Below are positions 1 to 7,411 of a stretch of DNA of 30,787 bases, piece by piece. Origin of the DNA: DASUTW01 sp035513995 (GTDB lineage Bacteria; Actinomycetota; UBA4738; CALAEC01); the NCBI GenBank assembly GCA_035513995.1, contig DATKBL010000060.1, forward strand, positions 1 through 30,787, in the 5' to 3' direction. The notes under the pieces are model-generated. The model searched no databases. It was given only the letters and a program-made list of their open reading frames with translations, and was not told the origin of the DNA. The number at the start of each line of letters is the position of its first letter. Positions within the stretch are counted from its first letter, which is position 1. Position numbers and translations under genes: made by a program.

Positions 1-260
1 CCGATCGACGTCGAGATCCAGAACGTGGAGAGCGGGATGTCCGCCTGCCAGATCATCAGAAGCCCGGTCACGAGCAGGAGCGCGTACGCGGGGTTCGCGA
101 ACCGATCGTCCAACACCTTGATCGTTCGGAGCGCGAAGACCTCGTGCTCGGGGTGCTTGGCCGCCCGTGCGAGCCAGATCCCATACGAGGCGTTGAAGCC
201 GACGGCGATGATGGCCAGCAGGATGTGTGCGAACTTCAGCCACTCGTAGACGGTGGGCAT
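1..260 (-). CDS. DUF2269-like integral membrane protein (3' part outside window)
   Basis: Reading leftwards from an ATG at 260-258, an open frame runs off the left edge, giving about 86 residues of a longer protein. It begins MPTVYEWLKFAHILLAII, a membrane segment with an early histidine. A charged loop with two histidines and a second hydrophobic segment ending in LLLVTGLLMIW follow. This pattern of a short helix, a loop and a 'pA.ll.l.tGl' helix resembles DUF2269 predicted membrane proteins, whose function is unknown. The start is supported by a TAGCGT -10-like box at 274-269, only 8 nt upstream, with no Shine-Dalgarno sequence. The gene is divergent from the dehydrogenase at 317. The family call is from memory of the pattern and is moderate. 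Confidence 0.6.
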   Translation of the reverse strand, partial: MPTVYEWLKFAHILLAIIAVGFNASYGIWLARAAKHPEHEVFALRTIKVLDDRFANPAYALLLVTGLLMIWQADIPLSTFWISTSI

Positions 261-268
261 CGGGTCGC

Positions 269-274
269 ACGCTA
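269..274 (-). promoter_or_regulatory. -10 box for a leaderless DUF2269-like transcript
   Basis: TAGCGT on the minus strand, preceded by GGA, ends 8 nt before the ATG at 260. A transcript starting 6-9 nt past this box would begin at or next to the start codon. No convincing -35 box was seen. Confidence 0.35.
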
Positions 275-316
275 TCCGGCGCCGTGGGCCGCGGCAAGCC
301 GGTAGCCCGGGCACCG

Positions 317-1306
317 ATGCGCGTGGCGTTCTTCAGCGCGAAGCCGTACGATCGGCGGGCCTTCGCCCGCGCGAACGAGGCACACGGCCACGACCTTCAC
401 TTCCTCGAGCCGCGTCTCACGAGAGAGACTGTTCCCCTCGCCGAGGGGTTCCCCTGTGTGTGCGCATTCGTCAACGACCGCCTCGACCGTGAGGTGCTCG
501 CGGCGTTGGCCGAGGGCGGCATGCGCCTCGTCGCGCTTCGCTCGGCCGGGTTCAACCACGTCGACCTGGAGGCGGCCGAGGAGCTCGGGATGACCGTCGC
601 GAGGGTGCCTGCCTACTCGCCGCACGCCGTCGCCGAGCACGCCGCCGGGCTGATCCTCGGACTCAACCGGCGCATCCATCGAGCCTACGCGCGGGTTCGC
701 GAGGGGAACTTCGCCCTCGATGGTCTGATGGGCTTCGACCTCCACGGCCGCACGGTGGGGGTGGTGGGGACCGGGCAGATCGGGGCGGTGTTCTGCCGGA
801 TCATGCACGGCTTTGGGTGTCGCCTCCTGGCCCACGACCTCGTGCCGAATCCGGCCTGCGTGGCGCTCGGCGTGGAGTACGTGGAGCTCGACCGGCTCCT
901 GGGTGAGTCAGACATCATCTCGCTCCACGCTCCCCTGACCCCCGATACCTACCACCTGATCGACGAGAACGCCGTCCGTGCGATGCGGCCGGGCGCGATG
1001 CTGATCAACACGAGCCGCGGGGCGCTCGTGGACGCCAGGGCCCTGATCGAGGGCCTGAAGTCGGGACGCATCGGATTCCTCGGGCTGGACGTCTACGAGG
1101 AGGAGGGCGACCTCTTCTTCGAGGACCTCTCCGATCGGGTGATCCAGGACGACGTCTTCGTGCGGCTCATGACCTTCCCGAACGTGATCATCACCGGGCA
1201 CCAGGCGTTCTTCACCGAGGACGCGGTCGGCAGCATCGCGGAAACCACCCTGGCCAACGTCACCGCGTTCGAGCGCGGCGAGGGCGAGATCCACACGGTG
1301 CCCTGA
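317..1306 (+). CDS. D-2-hydroxyacid dehydrogenase (D-lactate dehydrogenase-like)
   Basis: A 329-residue NAD-dependent dehydrogenase of the D-isomer 2-hydroxyacid family, expected to interconvert a 2-keto acid and a D-2-hydroxy acid in the cytoplasm. The dinucleotide-binding motif GTGQIG is at residues 151-156. NTSRGALVD (231-239) carries the substrate-binding arginine (R234), and the catalytic histidine is H295 in GHQAFFT. The segment LDVYEEEGDLFFEDLSD and the GHQAFFTEDA signature match the LdhA-type D-lactate dehydrogenase branch better than formate or phosphoglycerate dehydrogenases. The ATG at 317 was chosen because homology begins at MRVAFFSAKPYD; the frame is open further upstream but that part overlaps the divergent gene. 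No clear RBS is visible, only a weak TAGCCC 8 nt upstream. The exact substrate cannot be read from sequence. Confidence 0.88.
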   Translation: MRVAFFSAKPYDRRAFARANEAHGHDLHFLEPRLTRETVPLAEGFPCVCAFVNDRLDREVLAALAEGGMRLVALRSAGFNHVDLEAAEELGMTVARVPAYSPHAVAEHAAGLILGLNRRIHRAYARVREGNFALDGLMGFDLHGRTVGVVGTGQIGAVFCRIMHGFGCRLLAHDLVPNPACVALGVEYVELDRLLGESDIISLHAPLTPDTYHLIDENAVRAMRPGAMLINTSRGALVDARALIEGLKSGRIGFLGLDVYEEEGDLFFEDLSDRVIQDDVFVRLMTFPNVIITGHQAFFTEDAVGSIAETTLANVTAFERGEGEIHTVP

Positions 1307-1346
1307 TCCTTCGCGGGCGACCCGCGCGAGGCTCGGCGGCGACCGG

Positions 1347-1352
1347 TAGACT
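1347..1352 (+). promoter_or_regulatory. -10 box for leaderless oxidoreductase transcript
   Basis: TAGACT (preceded by CCGG) ends 6 nt before the GTG start at 1359, and there is no Shine-Dalgarno sequence between them. This is the spacing expected for a leaderless mRNA. No good -35 hexamer is visible. Confidence 0.45.
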
Positions 1353-1358
1353 GCCGCC

Positions 1359-2360
1359 GTGCCCGACATCGGCATCGTCGTCGGGGGGCACATGTCCCTC
1401 ATCGCCGACCTGGCGAAGGCCGCCGAGGACGGAGGCTACGAGAGCGTCTGGGTGGCCGAGACGGCGCACACGCCGTTCGTGCAGGCGGCCGTGGCCGCCG
1501 AGGCGACCTCGCGGGTGGCGATCGGGACCGCGATCGCGCTCGCGTTCCCTCGAAGCCCCACGATCGTGGCGTCGACCGCGCGGGACCTCCAGGAGCTCTC
1601 CGCAGGGCGGTTCGTGCTGGGGCTCGGCTCGCAGGTGAAGCGGGTCAACGTTCAGCGCTTCGGGGTCTCGTTCGAGCACCCCGCGCCGAAGATGGCCGAG
1701 TACGCGGAGGTCGTGCGCGGGGTGCTCGCCACCTTCGACGGTGAGCCCATCGAGCATCGCGGCCGCTTCTACGAGATCACGATGCCGCCGTTCCCCGGCG
1801 CCGCCTCCGTGCCCCGGATCCCCCTCTACCTCGCCGGCGTGAACGAGAGGATGATCGAGACCGCGGGGAGGGTCTACGACGGGCTCCTCGGGCACCCGAT
1901 GACCTCGCCGAGGTACGTGGCGGAGGTCGTCCGGCCGGCCGTCGAGCGGGGGGCGGTCGCCGCAGGAAGGGACCCCTCGGAGGTGAACGTCACGACCAGC
2001 GTGATCCTGCAGGTGAGCGACGACCTCGAGGAGGCGCGGCGGCAGGCCTCCTACCAGATCGCGTTCTACGCGACGACGCGGACGTACAGGCCGGTGCTCG
2101 CCCTCCACGACTTCGAGGACCTGGCCGGGCCGCTGCGCGAAGCCCACGCGGCCGGCGACCTCGAGCGGATGGCCGATGTGGCGATGCCCATGGTCGACAC
2201 CTACGCGATCTGCGGCTCGGCGGAGTCGTGCCGGGAGCAGCTCGCGGCCTTCGACGGCCTCGTGGACCGCGTCGTCCTCGGCGGCGCCTGGGTCGGTCCC
2301 GACCGCTCGGCGATCGTCGAGAACTACCGGCGGATCCTCACGGACTTCCGTCCCGGCTGA
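1359..2360 (+). CDS. Luciferase-like (LLM class) flavin/F420-dependent oxidoreductase
   Basis: A 333-residue protein of the bacterial luciferase-like TIM-barrel family. The N-terminus (PDIGIVVGG, then LAKAAEDGGYESVWVAE), the segment ELSAGRFVLGLGSQ, and HRGRFYEI followed by PRIPLYLAGV are the usual landmarks, and the length fits the family. In actinomycetes such proteins usually use coenzyme F420, though FMN-dependent members look similar, so the cofactor is an inference. The GTG start is set by the -10 box 6 nt upstream and by homology starting at the next residue. The following gene starts 2 nt after the stop, suggesting co-transcription. The substrate is unknown. Confidence 0.85.
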   Translation: MPDIGIVVGGHMSLIADLAKAAEDGGYESVWVAETAHTPFVQAAVAAEATSRVAIGTAIALAFPRSPTIVASTARDLQELSAGRFVLGLGSQVKRVNVQRFGVSFEHPAPKMAEYAEVVRGVLATFDGEPIEHRGRFYEITMPPFPGAASVPRIPLYLAGVNERMIETAGRVYDGLLGHPMTSPRYVAEVVRPAVERGAVAAGRDPSEVNVTTSVILQVSDDLEEARRQASYQIAFYATTRTYRPVLALHDFEDLAGPLREAHAAGDLERMADVAMPMVDTYAICGSAESCREQLAAFDGLVDRVVLGGAWVGPDRSAIVENYRRILTDFRPG

Positions 2361-2362
2361 AC

Positions 2363-3256
2363 GTGACGGAGCCTCCGGACGAGGTCCGCCGCATGGCGGA
2401 GGAGCGCGCCGCCGCCCGGGCGGCCGGCGAGTTCCACCGCGCCGACGAGCTGCGCGCGCGCCTCGCCGCCCTTGGATGGGAGGTCCGCGACCGCTCCGGC
2501 GGCTACGACCTCGCGCCCGCCCGGGAGCCCGAGCCCACCCCCCGGATTCGGGGGGAGGACGTCCATTCCCTGCTCGACGAGGAGCCGACCCACGACGTCA
2601 CGGTGCACTGGCTGGAGGAGGGCTGGCCCGAGGACGTCCTGCGAGGCATCGACTCCTTCCGCCGCCACGAGGGGGAGCGACAGGTCGAGCATCTGGCCGT
2701 CGAGCGGGTTCCGGCCGAGGCTTGGCCCGAGGGTGTGCGGGCCCTCCCCCTCGACCGCGACCCCGGCTTCGGGTCGGCGCGGAACGCCGGGCTTCGCCGG
2801 ACGATGGGGCGGATCGCGATCGTGGTCGACGGGTCGGTCGAGGCCCTCGGCGACCCGTACGGGCCGATCGAGGAGGCCCTGGCCGACGAGACCGTCGGGA
2901 TCTGCGGGCCCGTGGGGGCGGTGACGCGGGACCTCCGATCCTTCGAGGAGGACCCCGGGCCCGAGGTGGACGCCGTCGAGGGATACCTCATGGCCGTGCC
3001 GCGCGACCTCCTCCGCGAGGTGTCGTTCGACCGCGGCTACCGCTTCTACCGTTGGGCCGACGTCGATCTGAGCTTCCAGGTGAAGGCGCTCGGGCTCCGG
3101 GCCGTCCGGGTGGAGATGCCGATCCGGCGACACGAGCATCGGGGGTGGGCCGCGCTGGAGCCTGAGGAGCGGTGGCGGCTGTCGAAGAGGAACCACGCCC
3201 GGTTCCTGAAGCGGTTCGGGGAGCGGGCCGACCTCCTGGTCAGCCCGCCGGCGTGA
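2363..3256 (+). CDS. Glycosyltransferase family 2-like protein with a CysRS-C-terminal-like N-terminus
   Basis: A protein of about 297 residues from a GTG 2 nt after the oxidoreductase stop; ATG 2393 is an alternative start. Residues ~9-50 form a helix pair (FHRADELRARLAALGWEV, then DRSGGYDL) closely resembling the extreme C-terminus of cysteinyl-tRNA synthetase. The rest looks like a GT-A glycosyltransferase of family 2: SARNAGLRRTMG, then a VVDGSVE segment in the DxD position, a VEGYLMAVPRDLL segment and RWADVDLSFQVKALG, ending with HEHRGW. Family 2 enzymes transfer sugars from nucleotide donors; donor and acceptor are unknown here. No membrane segment or signal is seen, so it is probably cytoplasmic. 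Its last 17 bases overlap the convergent DapA-family gene. The GT call is fairly secure and the N-terminal resemblance is an inference from pattern. Confidence 0.7.
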   Translation: MTEPPDEVRRMAEERAAARAAGEFHRADELRARLAALGWEVRDRSGGYDLAPAREPEPTPRIRGEDVHSLLDEEPTHDVTVHWLEEGWPEDVLRGIDSFRRHEGERQVEHLAVERVPAEAWPEGVRALPLDRDPGFGSARNAGLRRTMGRIAIVVDGSVEALGDPYGPIEEALADETVGICGPVGAVTRDLRSFEEDPGPEVDAVEGYLMAVPRDLLREVSFDRGYRFYRWADVDLSFQVKALGLRAVRVEMPIRRHEHRGWAALEPEERWRLSKRNHARFLKRFGERADLLVSPPA

Positions 3257-4109
3257 CCGCGCCCTCGACGACGGCGGCAACCTCGGTCCGCTCCGCCTCG
3301 GTGAGCGTGCGGAGCGGGGCGCGCACGTCCTCCCTCACGGGGACGCCGCGCAGAGCCAGCGCGGCCTTGAAGACGGCCGGGACCGGCAGCCGCTGGAGCC
3401 GCGCCCGCAGCGCGCCGACGCGCTCCCCGAGCGCTGGGTGGGGCGAGCGGACGAGCGCGGCGACGAGATCGGGGAAGGCGCTGGCGAGCCCGGAGACCGC
3501 TCCGACCGCGCCCCGCGCCAGCCCCTCGACGATCAGGGCCTCCGGGCCTACGAGCACGTCGAGGCCGTCGAGCAGGTACGGCGAGAACCGCTCGAACGGG
3601 GCGTCCGACACCTTCAGCCCCACGAAGTTGTCCGCAGCCCCTTGCAGCTCGCCGAGCACCTCGAGGGGCACGGCGTACCCGCTGCGGTCGGCGAACTCGT
3701 AGACGTAGAAGGGGAGCGGCGCTGCCGCGGAGGCGGCCGTCCGGAAGTGGTCGAGCAGGCCCGCGCGATCGAAGGGGTAGTAGGGAGGCGCGATCACCGC
3801 CACCGCGTCGGCGCCGGCCTCTGCCGCGTGGGCGGCGAGCGCGGCGGTCTCGTGGGTCGTCTGCGCCCCGCAGTGGACGGCGACGGCGAGGCGGCCGGCC
3901 GAGGCCTCCACGAACCGCCCGGCTACGCGGCGGCGCTCCTCGCCCGACAGCATGATGCCCTCGCCGGTGGTGCCGAGGGCCAGGATCCCGTCCAGCCCTC
4001 CCGCGTGGAGGAAGTCGACGATGGGAGCGATCGCGTCCTCGTCGGTCGAGGCCCCGTCGTCCCGGAGGGGGGTCACCGAGGCGGCCAGCGTGCCGGTGAG
4101 CCTGGTCAC
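3240..4109 (-). CDS. Dihydrodipicolinate synthase/N-acetylneuraminate lyase family aldolase
   Basis: A 289-residue class I aldolase-fold protein of the DapA/NanA superfamily. These enzymes form a Schiff base between a lysine and a 2-keto acid such as pyruvate. GTTGEG (46-51), Y137 and the Schiff-base lysine K166 in GLKVSD are in the expected places. The usual YN-x-P-xR-TG stretch after the catalytic tyrosine is replaced by YEFADRSGY, so this is probably not the lysine-biosynthesis enzyme itself but a paralogue with another keto-acid substrate. GTG 4109 is chosen because it sits 1 nt after the ftsH stop and matches the family N-terminus (TRLTGTLAASVTPL). A start at 4154 would add residues lying inside ftsH. 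It is probably translated with ftsH. The product is unknown. Confidence 0.8.
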   Translation of the reverse strand: MTRLTGTLAASVTPLRDDGASTDEDAIAPIVDFLHAGGLDGILALGTTGEGIMLSGEERRRVAGRFVEASAGRLAVAVHCGAQTTHETAALAAHAAEAGADAVAVIAPPYYPFDRAGLLDHFRTAASAAAPLPFYVYEFADRSGYAVPLEVLGELQGAADNFVGLKVSDAPFERFSPYLLDGLDVLVGPEALIVEGLARGAVGAVSGLASAFPDLVAALVRSPHPALGERVGALRARLQRLPVPAVFKAALALRGVPVREDVRAPLRTLTEAERTEVAAVVEGAVTPAG

Positions 4110-4110
4110 G

Positions 4111-6138
4111 TCAGGAGGACCGGTGGATCTCCTCGGTCTCCCGCGCGCCGTCACCCGAGGGCTCGGGCTCCGCGTCGGCGCGCTCGAGCCGCTCGGTCGT
4201 CGGCCCGTCCTCGACGCGCCGACGCTCCGCCTCCTCCTCGTGGGGGTCGGGGATCGGCTCCTCGCCCCCGACCCAGGCCCGCAGCTCGGAGCCCTCGATC
4301 GTCTCCCTGGCCATCAGGACCTTGGACAGGCGGAGCATCAGCTCCTTCTTCTGCTCGAGGATCGAGAAGGCGCGCTCGCGCGCTTGAGAGAGGAGCCGCG
4401 TGACCTCCTCGTCGATCAGGCGCATGGTCTCGTCGGAGATGTTCGGACGGTCGGCGCCCGGGAACAGGGGGCGGCCCTGGGCGTCTCGGAAGCCGTCGGC
4501 CCCGTACGAGATCGGGCCGACCTTCTCGCTCATCCCGTACTCGATCACCATCGCCCGCGCGATCTGGGTCGCGTTGGAGAGGTCGTTGTGGGCGCCGGTG
4601 GAGACCTCGCCGAACGCGATGTCCTCGGCCACCCGGCCGCCGAGCGCGATCGCGAGGTGGTCGTTGAGCTCGGTGTCGGTGTGGTAGGTCCGGTCCTCGG
4701 TCGGACGGAAGTACGTCACGCCGCCGGTCCTCCCCCGGGGGATGATCGTGACCCGGTGCAGCACGTTGTTGCCCGGGAGGTCCAAGGCCACGAGCGCGTG
4801 TCCGAGCTCGTGGACCGCGCTCAGCTCCCGCTCGCGCTCGCTCATCACCTTGCTGCGCCGCTCGACCCCGACCGTGACGCGGTCGATCGCCTCCTCGAGC
4901 TCCTCCATCCCCACGGCATCCTTCTCGCGGCGCGCCGCGAGCAGGGCCGCCTCGTTGATGATGTTGGCGAGGTCGGCGCCGGTCAGCATCGGGGTGCGGG
5001 CGGCAAGCACGTGGAGGTCCACCTCCGGGTCCATCACGACGTCCTTCGCGTGGACCTTCAGGATCTCCTCGCGCCCCTTGAGGTCGGGGCGGTCCACGAC
5101 GACCTGGCGGTCGAACCGGCCAGGACGAAGGAGCGCGGGGTCGAGCACGTCGGGGCGGTTCGTGGCGGCCATGATGATCACGCCCTTCGACGTGTCGAAG
5201 CCGTCCATCTCGGAGAGGAGCTGCGTCAGGGTCTGCTCGCGCTCGTCGTGAGACCCGAAGCTCCCGCCCATCGCCCCCGAGCGGCTCTTGCCGAGGGTGT
5301 CGATCTCGTCGATGAAGATCAGCACCGGCGCCTTCTCCTTCGCCTGCTGGAACAGCTCGCGCACGCGCGCGGCCCCGAGGCCCACGAACATCTCCACGAA
5401 GTCCGAGCCCGACATGTAGAAGAACGGCACGCCGGCCTCCCCGGCCACGGCCCTCGCCAGCAGGGTCTTGCCGCAGCCCGGCGGGCCCATCAGCAGCACG
5501 CCCTTGGGGATGCGTCCGCCGAGTCGCTGGTACTTCTTGGGGTTGGCCAGGAAGTCGACGACCTCGCGCAGCTCCTCGATCGCCTCCTCCAAGCCCGCCA
5601 CATCGTCGAACGTGGTCTTGAGGTCCTTGCGGTCGTAGATCTTCACGCCCTTCTTCCCGAGGTTGAGCGCGCTGCCGGCGCCCCCGCCGGCCATCCGCCG
5701 GAAGAAGAGGAACATCAGCCCGAAGATCAGGATGAACGGCCCCCAGACCGCGAGGAAGCTCACGAACCCGCTGGGCTGCTCGCCGGTGAACTCCACCCCG
5801 TTCTCCTGCAGCACGCCGATCAGCTGCTCGTCCTGGATGTCGGGCGGGCGGATCACGCGGAACGGGAGCTCCTCGCCGCCCTGGTCTCGGTACGCCCCCT
5901 CGATCGAGGTGCCCGAGATCCGCACGAGGCCCTCGATCCGATCCTGCTCCACGAGAGTGAGGAAGCGAGAGTAGGAGACCTCGTCGCTCGTTCTCACGAA
6001 CAGGCTCTGCAGGAAGACGAGCATGAGGAAGGCCAGCAGTAGATAGCCGATCGGGAAGCGCCAGCGGCGCCCGCCTTCCCCGCCTCCGCCTCCGAAATCG
6101 AACCCCTGCCAGCGGCCGCGCCGCTCGTCGTCGCCCAT
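4111..6138 (-). CDS. ftsH: ATP-dependent zinc metalloprotease FtsH
   Basis: A 675-residue membrane-anchored AAA+ protease that degrades misfolded and regulatory membrane and cytosolic proteins. Order: glycine-rich N-terminus; membrane helix ~30-48; extracytoplasmic domain ~50-125; second helix ~126-146; AAA+ module with Walker A GPPGCGKT (218-225), Walker B IFIDEID (~274-280) and second-region-of-homology ATNRPDVLDPALLRPGRFDR; and an M41 protease domain with zinc motif HELGH (443-447) and third ligand D519 in GAHNDLSNAT. Walker A has Cys where Thr is usual. The acidic C-terminal tail (~620-675) is low complexity. ATG 6138 is preferred because upstream in-frame codons would enter the region shared with the divergent sigma gene. 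The DapA-family gene follows after 1 nt. Confidence 0.97.
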   Translation of the reverse strand: MGDDERRGRWQGFDFGGGGGEGGRRWRFPIGYLLLAFLMLVFLQSLFVRTSDEVSYSRFLTLVEQDRIEGLVRISGTSIEGAYRDQGGEELPFRVIRPPDIQDEQLIGVLQENGVEFTGEQPSGFVSFLAVWGPFILIFGLMFLFFRRMAGGGAGSALNLGKKGVKIYDRKDLKTTFDDVAGLEEAIEELREVVDFLANPKKYQRLGGRIPKGVLLMGPPGCGKTLLARAVAGEAGVPFFYMSGSDFVEMFVGLGAARVRELFQQAKEKAPVLIFIDEIDTLGKSRSGAMGGSFGSHDEREQTLTQLLSEMDGFDTSKGVIIMAATNRPDVLDPALLRPGRFDRQVVVDRPDLKGREEILKVHAKDVVMDPEVDLHVLAARTPMLTGADLANIINEAALLAARREKDAVGMEELEEAIDRVTVGVERRSKVMSERERELSAVHELGHALVALDLPGNNVLHRVTIIPRGRTGGVTYFRPTEDRTYHTDTELNDHLAIALGGRVAEDIAFGEVSTGAHNDLSNATQIARAMVIEYGMSEKVGPISYGADGFRDAQGRPLFPGADRPNISDETMRLIDEEVTRLLSQARERAFSILEQKKELMLRLSKVLMARETIEGSELRAWVGGEEPIPDPHEEEAERRRVEDGPTTERLERADAEPEPSGDGARETEEIHRSS

Positions 6139-6176
6139 CTCGCGACCATCTTCCCACACGGGCCCACCGACGAACG

Positions 6177-6194
6177 CCCCTCGGAGGCGAGGGG
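6177..6194. repeat. Perfect inverted repeat between ftsH and the sigma factor gene
   Basis: CCCCTC-GGAGGC-GAGGGG: 6-base arms with a 6-base spacer, in the divergent region. It directly abuts the -10 box TATGCT (6195-6200) of the sigma gene, where a bound repressor or activator would affect RNA polymerase. It could also be chance in GC-rich DNA. Confidence 0.4.
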
Positions 6195-6200
6195 TATGCT
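6195..6200 (+). promoter_or_regulatory. -10 box for leaderless sigma factor transcript
   Basis: TATGCT ends 7 nt before ATG 6208, with no Shine-Dalgarno sequence between them, as expected for leaderless transcription. The expected SigR-type GGAA -35 element was not found at the right distance, so autoregulation by the sigma factor is not supported here. Confidence 0.45.
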
Positions 6201-6207
6201 TGCGCCG

Positions 6208-6831
6208 ATGTCGGGTCGGGATCGTCCGTCGGAGCCTCGTCGCGGGGCGGGAGCCGTGCGCACCGAGGCCTCCCGGGAGGAGCTCGGTCGTCGCTTCGAG
6301 CTCGAGGCGATCCCCCTCCTCGAGGACATGTACGGCGCGGCGATGCGCCTCACGAGGAACCCCGCCGACGCCCAGGACCTCCTCCAGGAGACGTACCTGC
6401 GCGCCTACCGTGGGTTCGCCGGCTTCGAGGAGGGGACCAACCTGAAGGCGTGGCTGCACCGGATCCTTACGAACACCTACATCAACCTCTACCGGAAGCG
6501 GCAGCGCGAGCCGAAGACGGTGTCCGACGACGAGGTTGAGGAGTGGTACCTGTACTCGAAGCTCCGCGAGTCGGACCTCGAGCCGTCGGCGGAGGCGCAG
6601 GTGATCGAGCGGTTGCCCGACGAGGACGTGCAGGCGGCGCTGGCCTCGCTGCCCGACGTCTTCCGGATGGCCGTGATCCTCGCGGACATCGAGGGGTTCT
6701 CCTACAAGGAGATCGCGGCCATCCTGGACGTGCCGATCGGGACCGTCATGTCACGGCTCCATCGGGGAAGAAGGGCGCTGGAGCGAGCGTTGTGGGACAT
6801 CGTGAGGGAGCGTCGCGTTGTCAGGGACTGA
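6208..6831 (+). CDS. SigR/SigH-type ECF RNA polymerase sigma factor
   Basis: A 207-residue sigma-70 family ECF factor. Region 2 covers ~40-105, with DAQDLLQETYLRAYRGF and the -10 recognition segment LKAWLHRILTNTYINLYRK. Region 4 covers ~145-200, with the helix-turn-helix FSYKEIAAILDVPIGTVMSR. This matches the SigR (Streptomyces) / SigH (Mycobacterium) group that switches on thiol-oxidative stress genes. The assignment is strengthened by the zinc-binding anti-sigma gene that starts inside its last codons. ATG 6208 is preferred over ATG 6196, because the latter lies within the -10 box. Regulation is expected to be post-translational: the partner releases the factor when its cysteines are oxidised. 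Confidence 0.92.
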   Translation: MSGRDRPSEPRRGAGAVRTEASREELGRRFELEAIPLLEDMYGAAMRLTRNPADAQDLLQETYLRAYRGFAGFEEGTNLKAWLHRILTNTYINLYRKRQREPKTVSDDEVEEWYLYSKLRESDLEPSAEAQVIERLPDEDVQAALASLPDVFRMAVILADIEGFSYKEIAAILDVPIGTVMSRLHRGRRALERALWDIVRERRVVRD

Positions 6832-7069
6832 GTGCCAGGAGATCCTCCGGGAGCTGGAGGTGTACCTCGACGGAGAGATGCCGGCCGAGGAGGCCGCGCG
6901 CGTCGAGGGTCACCTGGCGGAGTGCAGCCCCTGCTTCCAGCGGCAGGAGTTCGTATCCAACCTCCGAAGGATCGTCCGCGAGAAGTGCGGCCGCGTCGAG
7001 CGGCTGCCGGGCGCCGCGCGGGATCGCATCCGCCGCGCGGTGGCCAAGGAGAATCCCGAGCCCGAGTGA
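6818..7069 (+). CDS. rsrA: RsrA-type zinc-binding (ZAS) anti-sigma factor
   Basis: An 83-residue anti-sigma factor of the mycothiol-system RsrA/RshA type. The ligands are C6, H32, C36 and C39, the last three forming the H-x3-C-x2-C zinc-associated anti-sigma motif (HLAECSPC), with a further cysteine at C57 in REKCGR. In the known family, reduced RsrA binds the sigma factor, and oxidation forms a disulfide, ejects zinc and frees it. The TTG start at 6818 overlaps the sigma gene by 14 bases, implying translational coupling and matched amounts of the two proteins. All zinc ligands are present, so it looks functional. Confidence 0.92.
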   Translation: MSGTECQEILRELEVYLDGEMPAEEAARVEGHLAECSPCFQRQEFVSNLRRIVREKCGRVERLPGAARDRIRRAVAKENPEPE

Positions 7070-7160
7070 ACCGCCCCCGCCCCTGCGGCGTATCTACCTT
7101 CAAGGAGCGGTCCGGACGACGCCGACCGAACGAGCCATGCAAGGGAAGCGACCGGGAAGG

Positions 7161-7322
7161 ATGCCACGCCCGTCCAAGGTCGAGACCGCGGGGAGGGTCT
7201 GTGCGGCGCCAGAGTGCGAGACGGGCCTCTCGATCTACAACCCGAAGGTCACCTGCTGGCAGCACACCGATCTCTCGTTCCCCAACTTCCGAGGGAAGCG
7301 ACTCGCCAAGGGCTCTGCCTAA
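7161..7322 (+). CDS. Small zinc-ribbon-like protein, conserved-looking, function unknown
   Basis: A 53-residue basic protein (61 if started at ATG 7137). Four metal-ligand candidates are spaced C14-x4-C19-x12-C32-x2-H35, embedded in RVCAAPECETGLSIYNPK and TCWQH, followed by a basic tail. Codon third positions are almost all G or C, as in neighbouring genes, which argues that it is really translated. I recall similar 'C..GC.T.LS.YN' mini-proteins in actinomycetes but no assigned function. Start choice is uncertain: GGGAAGG lies immediately before ATG 7161, too close for a good RBS. The gene lies between rsrA and the BldC-like gene on the same strand. Confidence 0.6.
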   Translation: MPRPSKVETAGRVCAAPECETGLSIYNPKVTCWQHTDLSFPNFRGKRLAKGSA

Positions 7323-7331
7323 GCGAGAAGA

Positions 7332-7362
7332 TTGGCGGCCATCCCGCGATCTCACCTATACT
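7332..7362 (+). promoter_or_regulatory. Promoter of the BldC-like gene
   Basis: TTGGCG (7332-7337) and TATACT (7357-7362), spacer 19 nt, slightly long. The -10 box is nearly consensus. It lies 49 nt upstream of the GTG start, giving a roughly 43-nt leader that carries AGGAGG at 7400-7405. Confidence 0.55.
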
Positions 7363-7411
7363 GCCTTTCGAAACCCGCTCTGCGCTCCGAGAACACGATA
7401 GGAGGCAACAC

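Noticed and set aside
1260..2147. Minus-strand frame opposite the luciferase-like gene
   Set aside because: No recognisable domain and composition typical of an antisense frame in GC-rich DNA.
3952..6042. Long plus-strand open frame (696 codons) opposite ftsH
   Set aside because: It is the antisense of a clear FtsH gene, its composition is His/Arg/Leu-rich as expected from reversed GC-rich codons, and no family is recognisable.
6196..6207. Upstream ATG for the sigma factor
   Set aside because: It lies inside the TATGCT -10 box, so it would not be on the transcript from that promoter.
7070..7160. Small open frame between rsrA and the zinc-ribbon gene
   Set aside because: No start with RBS and no coherent peptide; best read as a spacer or leader.
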